Positions 26,831 through 34,769 of a stretch of 36,351 nt of DNA are shown here, piece by piece. Source of the DNA: an uncultured Clostridia bacterium (GTDB lineage Bacteria; Bacillota; Clostridia; Christensenellales; Borkfalkiaceae). Under the pieces are notes generated by a model. It did not search any database, had not been told where the DNA came from, and worked only from the letters and a program-made list of their open reading frames with translations. The translations under genes and the position numbers were made by a program. The stretch spans positions 1 to 36,351 of the forward strand of contig CALWCO010000014.1 in the NCBI GenBank assembly GCA_944376455.1, read 5' to 3'. Position 1 is the stretch's first letter; each line of letters begins with the position of its first letter.

Positions 26831-27679
26831 TTATGCGGCGATCATACCGTTTTCGGTAATAAATTCCCAGATGGCGGGCGGCACGCCGTTCTCGCCGGGG
26901 ACGATGAAGGAATCTATCTGCGCCTGCAGGTCGGCCGCCTGCGCCGCAATCGAATCCAGCGTCTGCTGCAGAGATGCGATTTCGCTGTTCATGCCGCTGA
27001 GTATCGCCGAGTTGACGGCGATCACGACCAACAACAGTACGCACGCAACGGCGAATCCGACAACGGCCTTTTTGAGCAAAGCCGCATAATATGCGCGGGC
27101 GTCCTGTGCCGCCGAAGCGATCACGCGCGGCATGGTCACGGGCATTGCTGCCGGCATCGCCGGCGCGGCAGCCATTGCGGTCGCCTCAAAATACATCGGA
27201 GCCGCCTGTCCGCTGACATTGCCGTACTGCAACGTCGTCGCCGTCGGCATGGAAAGCGTTTCGTCGGCCGTCAGCGTCTGCGCCATGGCGCTCTGCATTG
27301 CCGATGCGCGCTCCCTGCGGAGAGCCGCTTCGCGGTAACCGGGCGCGGCATAGATGCTGTTTTGGAAATCCTGCACGGGAGAATATTTTTTCGCGGGCGC
27401 AACGCTTGCACCGTTATACATCTCCGTTTCCCAACGGATCTCTTCGGGGATCTGTACATCCTCAAAGGTTATCTCTTTACGGGCGTGCAGAGGTCTGTAT
27501 GCGTCCAAAGACGGATACTGCCGCTCTTCGGCCTTTACCTCGCTCTTCAAGGCGGCTCCGTCCATCGTCATCATTCTTCTGTAATTCTCCCCGATGCGGG
27601 AATTGAATTCTATTCTCTTGCGTTCTTCTTCGGTAAGGGTCTCCACAGACGTTTCCGTCTTCACCGTTTCGCTCATCAT
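26831..27679 (-). CDS. FtsL-like bitopic protein with long cytoplasmic region
   Basis: A 282-aa protein in the ftsL position between rsmH and the PBP. The topology matches FtsL: cytoplasmic N-terminus, one membrane helix (VVGFAVACVLLLVVIAV, about residues 208-228), then an outer coiled coil (SEIASLQQTLDSIAAQAADL). Unusually, the cytoplasmic part is about 205 aa, whereas typical FtsL has about 30-60. It is charged at first (EEERKRIEFNSRIGENYRRMM) and Ala/Met/Pro-rich before the membrane. Sequence identity to FtsL cannot be claimed; position and topology are the basis. AGGAG lies 6 nt before the ATG. Confidence 0.7.
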   Translation of the reverse strand: MMSETVKTETSVETLTEEERKRIEFNSRIGENYRRMMTMDGAALKSEVKAEERQYPSLDAYRPLHARKEITFEDVQIPEEIRWETEMYNGASVAPAKKYSPVQDFQNSIYAAPGYREAALRRERASAMQSAMAQTLTADETLSMPTATTLQYGNVSGQAAPMYFEATAMAAAPAMPAAMPVTMPRVIASAAQDARAYYAALLKKAVVGFAVACVLLLVVIAVNSAILSGMNSEIASLQQTLDSIAAQAADLQAQIDSFIVPGENGVPPAIWEFITENGMIAA

Positions 27680-27761
27680 GCTTTGCTCCTGTTTATATAT
27701 ATTTCCCCTGCGTTTGCTTTATGACCCCGTGAGCGTTTCGGTTTCCCCTTATCGTTCAAAT

Positions 27762-28709
27762 TCAACCTGCTTCGGTAATCTTTTCGGCAATCCTCAGCTT
27801 TGCGCATTTGCTGCGCGTGTTTTCCCTTTGTTCTTCTTCGCTTGCCGTAATCGGCTTTTTCGTAATAATCTCTATCTCCTTTTTCTTTCCGCACACGCAC
27901 ACGGGGAACCCCGGCGGGCATATGCAGTCGGCAGCCATTTCGCGGAACGCCTCTTTGACGATTCTGTCTTCCAGGGAATGGAAGGTAAGAATGACGATCC
28001 TGCCGCCCTTTTTCAATTTTCCCGTCAGCCCTTTCACGCATTCTTTCAAACCGCTCAGTTCTCCGTTGACTTCGATGCGGAGCGCCTGAAAGGTCTTGCG
28101 CTGGCAGGGACCGTTCTGTTTGAAACGATACGGTATGCTCTTTTCGATGATGTCGGTGAGCTCGCCGCTCGTCTGAATTTCCTTTTTTTCTCTCTCCCGT
28201 ATGATGTTGCGGACGATGGGAAGCGCAAACCGCTCTTCTCCGTACTCGCGCAGGATGCGTATCAGCTCGCCCTCGGAGTAACCGTTCACAACGTCTTTCG
28301 CCGTCAGCGGTGCCGTCATATCCATGCGCATGTCCAATGCCGCTTCCCGCGCCATATAAGAGAACCCGCGGGAACTGTCGTCCAGTTGGTGAGAAGATAC
28401 GCCGAAATCGAGAAGTACGCCGTCCAGTTCCTTCACGCCTTCGGACGCAAGGACCTGTTCGTAATCCTTGTAGTTGGATTTGTGAATGTGAAATCTTCCG
28501 CTGTAAGGCGACAGCCTCTTGGTCGCGGCGGCGATCGCCTCGTCGTCGAGATCGGTCGCGATTAACCTGCCCTGCGGGGCTCTGGCAAGGATCTCAAAGG
28601 AATGCCCCCCGCCGCCGATCGTGCCGTCGAAATAGACGCCGTTCGCTTTGATGTTCAGCCCTTCCATGCATTCCCCCAACATGACGGGACTGTGATAAAA
28701 CCCTTCCAT
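27762..28709 (-). CDS. rsmH: 16S rRNA (cytosine1402-N4)-methyltransferase
   Basis: SAM-dependent enzyme (MraW) that modifies C1402 in the ribosomal P site. The 315-aa protein begins with HSPVMLGE, has the SAM motif DGTIGGGGHS near 28-37, and shows DGVLLDFGVSSHQLD, FQALRIEVN and ILTFHSLEDRIVK. Cys residues in CICPPGFPVCVCG form a family-typical cluster. Its ATG shares one base with the mraZ stop (TGATG), so translation is coupled. Confidence 0.96.
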   Translation of the reverse strand: MEGFYHSPVMLGECMEGLNIKANGVYFDGTIGGGGHSFEILARAPQGRLIATDLDDEAIAAATKRLSPYSGRFHIHKSNYKDYEQVLASEGVKELDGVLLDFGVSSHQLDDSSRGFSYMAREAALDMRMDMTAPLTAKDVVNGYSEGELIRILREYGEERFALPIVRNIIREREKKEIQTSGELTDIIEKSIPYRFKQNGPCQRKTFQALRIEVNGELSGLKECVKGLTGKLKKGGRIVILTFHSLEDRIVKEAFREMAADCICPPGFPVCVCGKKKEIEIITKKPITASEEEQRENTRSKCAKLRIAEKITEAG

Positions 28710-29134
28710 CAGAATTTGATGTACTGTCCGAGGTCGATGTCATCAAACTCGGCACTGTACTCTTTATACCGTTCGGCCGACCAGATTTCGATGTAGTCGC
28801 CCTGACCGATGAAGAGAATATCTTTATCGATACCGGCATAGTCGATGAGGTTCTGCGGCAGTACGATTCTGCCCTGGGGATCCTCTTCGGGGAAACAGAT
28901 CCTCTCCAGCATCTTACGTTTCGCCGCACGCGCCCTCGGATCGCTCATGTCCGTTTCCGCCATGCTGCGCTGAATGTTCTGTGTGGTTTCGGTGGGCATG
29001 ATCCATAAGCAATGGTCCGTGCCGACGCCGATGCTGTAGCCCTTGTCGAGCTTGCTCTTCATTTTCGCCGGAATTCTGATTCTGCGCTTGGCGTCGAGCT
29101 GATGTTCGTACGTGCCGCTGAAGTAGTAATCCAT
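28709..29134 (-). CDS. mraZ: MraZ transcriptional regulator
   Basis: First gene of the dcw cluster and, in studied bacteria, a DNA-binding repressor of it. The 141-aa protein has two MraZ half-domains: GTYEHQLDAKRRIRIPAKMK near the N-terminus and DPQGRIVLPQNL near residue 88, each with the beta-strand plus basic motif of AbrB-like folds. GGAGGGG lies 9 nt before the ATG. The upstream promoter could be its target, but I see no clear run of TGGGN boxes. Confidence 0.95.
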   Translation of the reverse strand: MDYYFSGTYEHQLDAKRRIRIPAKMKSKLDKGYSIGVGTDHCLWIMPTETTQNIQRSMAETDMSDPRARAAKRKMLERICFPEEDPQGRIVLPQNLIDYAGIDKDILFIGQGDYIEIWSAERYKEYSAEFDDIDLGQYIKF

Positions 29135-29169
29135 CGAACCATGCCCCTCCTTTTGTAAGACTTGAATTT

Positions 29170-29198
29170 ATTATAACATTAGTTTTGACCACAGTCAA
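29170..29198 (-). promoter_or_regulatory. Promoter of the mraZ-to-ftsQ cluster
   Basis: The minus strand carries TTGACT (29193-29198), 17 bp, TATAAT (29170-29175), about 35 bp before mraZ. It lies in the AT-rich gap after murI. Confidence 0.85.
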
Positions 29199-29286
29199 CC
29201 CTTTTATGGAAAAATTTTTAATTTTTTTTGAATTTTTTGGGAATTACCCCATAAAAACGAACAAATTTTTATATTTTTCCATTCAA

Positions 29287-30024
29287 TCAAAAAGAAAACA
29301 TTTGTTTATATCGGTATGCGTTGACCACTTTGGAATTTCCGAGGAAAACGATGTCCCCCTTTTTTTCGGGCATAGAAGGGGCGTTTTTTTGGGCAAAAAT
29401 GACTCTTTTGAGCTGTTTTGCCGTCCCCTCGTTGCCGTCGAAACAGGTCGCGCCGTAAAATCTTTAGATGTATTTTTTGAGATAGACGAAGTGCGTGCAA
29501 CCGAGCACCACGCCGTCGGGGTGCAAAGCGGGCAAGTGGTCAGCCATCCCTATTTTTTCAAAAAAAGGCGCGTTCCGCTCGATTGCGGCGACCAGTTTTT
29601 CGGGCGCGAAACAGACCGTATGCCCCGCCCGTTCCCGTTGCAAACGGGCATACTCCCCGCTTTTGAGCGTGGCGGCGGTGGCGAGTACGAGAAGATTTTC
29701 GCACCCCGCGGCGGCGCGCAGTGCAGGCTCCGTGCCAACGACGGGAAAAGCATATTCTTTTCGCAAGTCCTCCACACAAGCGGTCGTGACCGTGTTGCAC
29801 GCAAGGAGGACGGCGTCCGTGCCGATTGACGCAAACAGACCGAGCACGCGGCGGGAAAGGGAGAGAAGTTCAGCCTTGCTCTTTCCGCCGTAAGGCGCAT
29901 TTCCGTTGTCCCCGTAGTAATAAAACCGCAGCGACGGCATCCGACGACGGCATTCGGCAAGCAACGTCATGCCGCCAATCCCGCTGTCGAACACCCCCAC
30001 GCAAACGCGCCCCTCTCTGTCCAT
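29287..30024 (-). pseudogene. murI: Glutamate racemase interrupted by an in-frame TAA
   Basis: Supplies D-glutamate for MurD. The intact first part (29464-30024, 186 aa) has both catalytic cysteines, in ACNTVT and GCTH, and the N-terminal FDSGIGGMTLL. It then stops at TAA (29464-29466) after VYLKKYI. The same frame continues for 58 sense codons to a TGA at 29287-29289. These read as a typical MurI C-terminus, including FYGATCFDGNEGTAKQLKRV and IVFLGNSKVVNAYRYKQMF. A single base change (for example GAA to TAA) explains the break. AAGGAGG precedes the ATG. It could be a pseudogene, a consensus error, a strain variant or a readthrough site. Confidence 0.8.
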
Positions 30025-30088
30025 ACCCTTTTTCCTCCTTTCCGGCGAAGTATCTTTTATCTATATGAGAAAAAAATGAAAATAATCA

Positions 30089-30110
30089 TAAAAAATCGGC
30101 AAATGCCGAT
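30089..30110 (-). terminator. Terminator-like hairpin upstream of murI
   Basis: ATCGGCA/TGCCGAT with a tiny loop, followed by a U-run on the minus strand. It lies about 65 bp before murI and downstream of a possible minus-strand promoter (TTGTCA near 30165, TATTTT 17 bp on). It could act as an attenuator for murI or simply block antisense transcription. Confidence 0.4.
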
Positions 30111-30119
30111 AAAAAACAG

Positions 30120-30148
30120 TTTACAACCCTTGAATTTTATGCTAAAAT
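30120..30148 (+). promoter_or_regulatory. rpsT promoter
   Basis: TTTACA (30120-30125), 17 bp, TAAAAT (30143-30148), about 45 bp before the rpsT start. Confidence 0.7.
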
Positions 30149-30193
30149 AAGTCAAAGAAAATACGATGACAACTTTTGAAGGAGTAAGAAAAA

Positions 30194-30457
30194 GTGCCTA
30201 ACATCAAATCTGCTGAAAAGCGCGTATTGGTAACCGAGAAAAAAACCGAACAGAATAAAGCCGTCAATTCCGCGATGAAGACCGCGATCAAAAAGTTCCT
30301 CGCCGCAGTCGAAGCCGGCAACAAGGAAGAAGCAACCAAACTTTATACCGAAGCGGTTTCCGCCATCGACGGTGCGGCTTCCGAAGGAATCTTCCACAAG
30401 AACAGAGCCGCCAACAAAAAGTCCAAGCTCGCCAAGAAACTCGCGGCGATGGCTTAA
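30194..30457 (+). CDS. rpsT: 30S ribosomal protein S20
   Basis: Primary 16S rRNA-binding protein of the small subunit. The 87-aa, Lys/Ala-rich helical protein has the family start [10 protein letters not shown] and the end [19 protein letters not shown]. The start codon is GTG (30194), with AAGGAG 9 nt upstream; GTG or TTG starts are common for rpsT and linked to its autoregulation in E. coli. It is monocistronic, with promoter and terminator. Confidence 0.97.
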   Translation: MPNIKSAEKRVLVTEKKTEQNKAVNSAMKTAIKKFLAAVEAGNKEEATKLYTEAVSAIDGAASEGIFHKNRAANKKSKLAKKLAAMA

Positions 30458-30485
30458 AAGACAAACAAAATTAAAAGAAAAACCT

Positions 30486-30516
30486 AAGTCCGTTCCCTTT
30501 GAGCGGACTTTTTTCT
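30486..30516 (+). terminator. Rho-independent terminator of rpsT
   Basis: AAGTCCG (30486-30492) pairs with CGGACTT (30504-30510), followed by a T-run. Confidence 0.9.
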
Positions 30517-30895
30517 TTTGTTTTTTGTTCTTCCCCCTCTTTTCGCCCCGCCGCATTGCCGTAAAAGCAGGCGGCTTTTTTATTTGCTCTTTTTATCTGC
30601 CGAAAAAGTCTTTCTTCGCCCGCGTTTTTCTCCTTTTTCCGATACCGCCATTCCTTCCTTGCGTCCGCACTCCTCGCACACGCGCCCGCGCGCCCGCATA
30701 TGCGCGCAGACGCGCTCCGCCGCGCGCGCCATATTAAATAATTTTTTTCTTGGCTCGACGATTTTTCAACCCGTAAAACACTCCTTTCGCCGCAACGGCC
30801 TCCCCCTCCCCGCTTGCGCCAAAAATCCTATTCAAAAGTTGCAAGAAAATTTTTCCGTTTTTTGAAAATTTGTTGAAAAATATGTGTAAATTTAT
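30517..30895. other. Gene-free stretch with a second terminator-like hairpin and a CG-rich run
   Basis: Between rpsT and the polyamine operon promoter I see no supported gene or RNA. At 30550-30581 GCCGC/GCGGC with an inner TGC/GCA pair is followed by TTTTTT, a possible back-up terminator. At about 30675-30730 there is a strongly CG-rich, partly alternating purine-pyrimidine run with CGCGCG repeats. It is flanked by AT-rich sequence. Confidence 0.4.
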
Positions 30896-30924
30896 TTGAC
30901 ATTCACGGGGCTATCCTGTATAAT
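30896..30924 (+). promoter_or_regulatory. Consensus promoter of the polyamine regulator and pot operon
   Basis: TTGACA (30896-30901), 17 bp, TATAAT (30919-30924), exact consensus in both boxes. A leader of about 110 nt follows. Confidence 0.9.
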
Positions 30925-30950
30925 CATCTCCGTTCTTTGTTTATTTTTAT

Positions 30951-31015
30951 TAAACTTTAAGTTTATTTTTGCTGTTGTTCAGACAAAAGTGATAAAAAGT
31001 TTAACAATACTAAAC
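30951..31015 (+). promoter_or_regulatory. Candidate operators for the PuuR-like regulator
   Basis: Two inverted repeats with the same half-site lie between the promoter and the regulator gene: TAAACTT-T-AAGTTTA (30951-30965) and GTTTA-N7-TAAAC (30999-31015). Their position and shared half-site fit autoregulation, but this is inference. Confidence 0.4.
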
Positions 31016-31040
31016 ATAAAAGAGAAAAAAGAAGGTTTTT

Positions 31041-31574
31041 ATGGAGTTAGGAAACAAAATCAAAGACATGCGACAGCAGAAGAATCTGACGCAGGAAGAG
31101 CTTGCTGACCGATGCGAGTTGACGAAGGGATACATTTCCCAGTTGGAAAACAACCTGACAAGCCCCTCCATTCAGACGCTCTGCGACATCCTCAACGCCC
31201 TCGGCACCACCCTTTCGGATTTCTTCCGCGAGGAAGAGGAAGAAAAAGTGGTCTTTTCGGAGGAGGAATTCATCGAAAAGGATTCGGACGGCGTGGTCTG
31301 GAACTGGGTCATTCCCAATGCACAGAAAAATATGATGGAGCCCGTGCTGATCGAACTCAAAGAACAGGGCGTCGTCATCGAGGACAACCCGCACGAAGGC
31401 GAAGAATTCGGCTTCGTGCTGGAGGGCAGGATCGGCATACAGCTCGGCAAACGCACTTACCTTTGCCGCAAGGGACAATCCTTCTATTACAGAGCCGATA
31501 AGCCGCACAAAATCGAAAACAGAGGCAAAGGAAAAGCCAGACTGCTCTGGATTTCCACGCCCCCTAATTTTTAG
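31041..31574 (+). CDS. PuuR-like XRE-cupin regulator of polyamine uptake
   Basis: A 177-aa transcription factor. Residues of about 5-60 form an XRE helix-turn-helix ([20 protein letters not shown], then GYISQLENN). Residues of about 100-175 form a cupin ([27 protein letters not shown]), the usual ligand sensor of PuuR-type regulators. An acidic stretch, EEEEEK, links them. It precedes potABCD by 44 bp with no terminator between, so it is most likely first in the operon and senses polyamine status. GAAGG lies 5 nt before the ATG. Confidence 0.88.
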   Translation: MELGNKIKDMRQQKNLTQEELADRCELTKGYISQLENNLTSPSIQTLCDILNALGTTLSDFFREEEEEKVVFSEEEFIEKDSDGVVWNWVIPNAQKNMMEPVLIELKEQGVVIEDNPHEGEEFGFVLEGRIGIQLGKRTYLCRKGQSFYYRADKPHKIENRGKGKARLLWISTPPNF

Positions 31575-31618
31575 TATATTTCATTGATTTTTTCAAGGAG
31601 AAAAGGAGTACCGAAAAA

Positions 31619-33130
31619 ATGGAAGAAAAGGTCAAAAACAAGATCATCGAACTCATCGACGTTACCAAAAAATATGACGACACCGTCGTCATCGAGAACG
31701 TCAGTCTGTACGTCAAAAAGGGCGAATTCATCACCCTGCTCGGCCCGTCGGGTTGCGGCAAGACGACCACCCTGCGCATGATCGCGGGGTTTGAAATGCC
31801 CACGAGCGGCAAGGTGCTCTTAAACGGCAAGGACATCAGCGATCTGCCCCCCAACAAACGCCCCGTCAATACCGTATTCCAGCGGTATGCCCTCTTCCCC
31901 CATCTGAACGTATTCGAAAACATCGCGTTCGGTCTGAAGCTCAAAAAAGTCACCAATACATACCGCAACAAGGACGGCGAAACTTACACCAAGGAAGAGC
32001 ATCTGAGCAAGGCGGAAATCGCCGAAAAGGTCAAAAAAGCTCTGGAAATCGTCGATCTCGAGGGCTTTGAAAAGCGTTCCATTTCCACCCTTTCGGGCGG
32101 ACAGCAACAGCGCATCGCCATCGCCCGCGCCATCGTCAACGAGCCCGAGATCCTGCTCCTCGACGAGCCGCTCGGCGCACTCGACCTCAAAATGCGCAAG
32201 GAAATGCAGCTCGAGCTCAAAGCCATGCACAAAAAACTGGGCATTACCTTTATCTATGTTACGCACGACCAGGAAGAAGCACTGACCATGTCCGACACCG
32301 TCGTGGTCATGGCGGACGGCGTCATTCAGCAGATCGGCACGCCCGCGGACATTTATAACGAGCCCAAAAACGCCTTTGTCGCCGACTTCATCGGCGAGAG
32401 CAACATCTATAACGGCATCATGCCCGCCGACGGCAAGGTGCGTTTCCTCGGCAAAATGTTCGACTGCGTGGACAAGGGCTTTGAAAAGGACGAACCCGTC
32501 GACGTCGTCGTCCGCCCCGAGGACGTGCGCATGGTCGCACCCGAACAGGGTATGTTGCAGGCGACAATCACCAGCGTGGTATTCAAGGGCATCCACTACC
32601 AGATCCTGGCGGAGATCGGCAAAGCCGAAATCGAGATCCAAAGCACACAGAAAAAGGAAGTCGGCGAGCGCATCGGCATTGCCATCGCGCCCGACGAAAT
32701 CCACGTCATGAAAAAGGAGTTCACCGTCAACCGCTTTGACGGCACGATCACCAAGAAGAACACCGTCGAATTCGGCGACGGCGAATTCGAGTGCGACGTC
32801 ACTCAACTCTATCCCGGCTCCCATCTCGACGAGGAAGATTATCTCATCACCGCCAAGAGCGAAAAGATCGACCTCACGGACGTACCCGTCACCGTCGAAG
32901 TCGGCCTGGGCGACATCCGCATGAGCGACGACCGCGAAGAGGGCGGCGCCGAGGGCAACATCATCTCCCTCATCTACAAGGGCGACCACTATCGCTACAT
33001 CGTCCGCACGGAAAACGAAGAGGATTACGTGCTCGACAGCGAAGATCTTTGGAACGAAAACGACCACGTCAGCCTGATCATCCCCAAAGAAAAGATCAAA
33101 CTGACGCTGAAAAAGACGGAGGCGAAATAA
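31619..33130 (+). CDS. potA: Spermidine/putrescine ABC transporter ATP-binding protein, long form
   Basis: ATPase that powers the PotBC channel. Walker [10 protein letters not shown] (about 42), Q-loop [10 protein letters not shown], signature LSGGQQQR (about 158), Walker B EILLLDEP and switch THDQEEA are all intact. About 50 residues between Q-loop and signature include a charged insert ([16 protein letters not shown]). A TOBE_2 region follows at about 300-365. PotA is usually about 350-380 aa; this one is 503, and the extra C-terminal ~130 residues look like a second TOBE-type beta domain ([15 protein letters not shown] resembles [13 protein letters not shown] of the first). AAGGAG lies 10 nt before the ATG. 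Confidence 0.93.
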   Translation: MEEKVKNKIIELIDVTKKYDDTVVIENVSLYVKKGEFITLLGPSGCGKTTTLRMIAGFEMPTSGKVLLNGKDISDLPPNKRPVNTVFQRYALFPHLNVFENIAFGLKLKKVTNTYRNKDGETYTKEEHLSKAEIAEKVKKALEIVDLEGFEKRSISTLSGGQQQRIAIARAIVNEPEILLLDEPLGALDLKMRKEMQLELKAMHKKLGITFIYVTHDQEEALTMSDTVVVMADGVIQQIGTPADIYNEPKNAFVADFIGESNIYNGIMPADGKVRFLGKMFDCVDKGFEKDEPVDVVVRPEDVRMVAPEQGMLQATITSVVFKGIHYQILAEIGKAEIEIQSTQKKEVGERIGIAIAPDEIHVMKKEFTVNRFDGTITKKNTVEFGDGEFECDVTQLYPGSHLDEEDYLITAKSEKIDLTDVPVTVEVGLGDIRMSDDREEGGAEGNIISLIYKGDHYRYIVRTENEEDYVLDSEDLWNENDHVSLIIPKEKIKLTLKKTEAK

Positions 33131-33132
33131 AA

Positions 33133-33954
33133 ATGACAGGACTCCGTTTTTCCCGCAAACAGCTCTGCATACCCTATGCGGCTTTTCTCGTGCTGTTTGT
33201 CGTCATCCCCATGTTCCTCATCCTGCTTTATGCCTTCACGGGCGAGGATGAAGCGGGCAATCTCTATTTCTCGTTTTCCAACTTCCTCAACTTCTTCTCC
33301 AGCACCTCCAAGCTGCAGACGCTGGGCGTCAGCCTGACCATCGCCTTCATCACGACTTTCTTCTGCCTCGTCATTGCCTATCCCGTGGCGTATATCCTGG
33401 CGCGCAGCGGCTGGAAAAGGACGTATGTCCTGCTTCTTCTCTTCATCGTGCCCATGTGGCTCAACTTCGTTTTGCGCATCACAGCGCTCCGCGAACTGCT
33501 CAACATCATCGGGTTCCTCGGCAATTACGATTATGTAAATACGATCATCGGCATGGTGTACGATTTCCTGCCCTTCATGATCCTGCCCCTTTACAACTCC
33601 CTGCAAAAGATGGACAACAGCCTTTTAGAGGCGGCGAACGACCTCGGTGCGGGGCCCGTTCACACCTTCCTGCACGTGACCCTTCCCCTCTCCATGCCGG
33701 GCATCCTCTCCGGCATCACGATGGTATTCATGCCGTCCATGACCAACTATGTCGTCAGCGAAACGCTCGGCAATTCCAACATCACCATTCTCGGCAAGAT
33801 GATCGAAGAATACTTCTCCACGTATGACGATATGCACATGGGTTCGCTCATCTCCATCATCCTGCTCGTCATCATCTTCATCACCATGCTGGTGAGCGGC
33901 GGGTTCAAGCAGAACTCCGACGAATCTTCCGCAAGAGGTGCAAACTTATGGTAA
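33133..33954 (+). CDS. potB: Spermidine/putrescine ABC transporter permease PotB
   Basis: One of two inner-membrane permeases of the importer. The 273-aa protein has about six membrane helices. The EAA loop that docks on PotA is visible as EAANDLGAGPVHTFLHVTLP. The start at 33133 is 2 bp after the potA stop and has GGAGG 10 nt upstream, inside potA. The end overlaps potC by 7 bp, which suggests coupled translation. Confidence 0.93.
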   Translation: MTGLRFSRKQLCIPYAAFLVLFVVIPMFLILLYAFTGEDEAGNLYFSFSNFLNFFSSTSKLQTLGVSLTIAFITTFFCLVIAYPVAYILARSGWKRTYVLLLLFIVPMWLNFVLRITALRELLNIIGFLGNYDYVNTIIGMVYDFLPFMILPLYNSLQKMDNSLLEAANDLGAGPVHTFLHVTLPLSMPGILSGITMVFMPSMTNYVVSETLGNSNITILGKMIEEYFSTYDDMHMGSLISIILLVIIFITMLVSGGFKQNSDESSARGANLW

Positions 33955-34769
33955 AGAACAAACAAAAAATCAAAAACGGCATTTCCGCCGTCTATCTCCT
34001 TCTCATTCTCCTGCTCATCTACGCGCCCATTCTCCTGCTCGTCATCACTTCCTTTTCTTCGGCGCGCATCATCGGGGAGGAAGGCTCTTTCAGTCTCGTA
34101 TGGTATGCGGAACTCTTCCAAAGCGAACGGGTCATGGGCATTCTCCTGAACACGGTCGTCCTCGCGCTGGTCGCCGCCGCCCTCGCCACCGTGCTCGGCA
34201 CGGCGGGCGCCATCGGTATTTTTTACAGCAAGAAAAAAGTTTCGGCCGTCCTGCAGGGCGCAAACCAGATTCCCGTCGTCAATGCGGAGATCGTCACCGC
34301 CCTCTCCCTCGCCATTCTCTTTGCGGCCGTCAGTCTGCAGAGGACCTATTTTTCCCTGCTCGTGGGACATCTGGTGCTCTGCACCCCCTTTGTCATCATA
34401 TCGGTGCTGCCCAAGCTCAAACAAATGGACAATCACCTCTATGAAGCAGCTCTCGACCTCGGCGCGTCGCCCACACAGGCGCTCTTCAAAGTCGTCATTC
34501 CGCAGATCGCCTCGGGCATTTTGTCGGGTTTCATGCTCTCCGTTACCCTCTCGCTCGACGATTACATCGTAACGTCCTTCACCAAGCCCGCCACCTTTGA
34601 CACCATCTCGACCTATGTCTACAACGCGGTCAAGAACGAGTCCAAGAGCGACCTGCCCCTCATCCGCGCGCTGTCCGCCATCGTCTTCCTCGTCATGATC
34701 ATCCTCATCGTGGTTGCGATCGTCAGCTCGTCCAATCAAAACAAGGAGGACAGGAATAAAAATGCGTAA
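33948..34769 (+). CDS. potC: Spermidine/putrescine ABC transporter permease PotC
   Basis: Second permease subunit, 273 aa, about six membrane helices. The EAA loop EAALDLGASPTQALFKVVIP is close to consensus, and SLDDYIVTSF is a PotC-typical segment after it. The start overlaps the potB end (TTATGGTAA) and the end overlaps potD by 8 bp. The short cytoplasmic tail is Asn/Lys-rich. Confidence 0.93.
   Translation: MVKNKQKIKNGISAVYLLLILLLIYAPILLLVITSFSSARIIGEEGSFSLVWYAELFQSERVMGILLNTVVLALVAAALATVLGTAGAIGIFYSKKKVSAVLQGANQIPVVNAEIVTALSLAILFAAVSLQRTYFSLLVGHLVLCTPFVIISVLPKLKQMDNHLYEAALDLGASPTQALFKVVIPQIASGILSGFMLSVTLSLDDYIVTSFTKPATFDTISTYVYNAVKNESKSDLPLIRALSAIVFLVMIILIVVAIVSSSNQNKEDRNKNA

Noticed and set aside
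30517..30895. Possible small genes or tRNA in the rpsT-to-regulator gap
   Set aside because: Frames are low-complexity (Arg/Pro/Ala or Phe-rich), without ribosome sites, and no tRNA cloverleaf motif such as GGTTCGAATCC was found.
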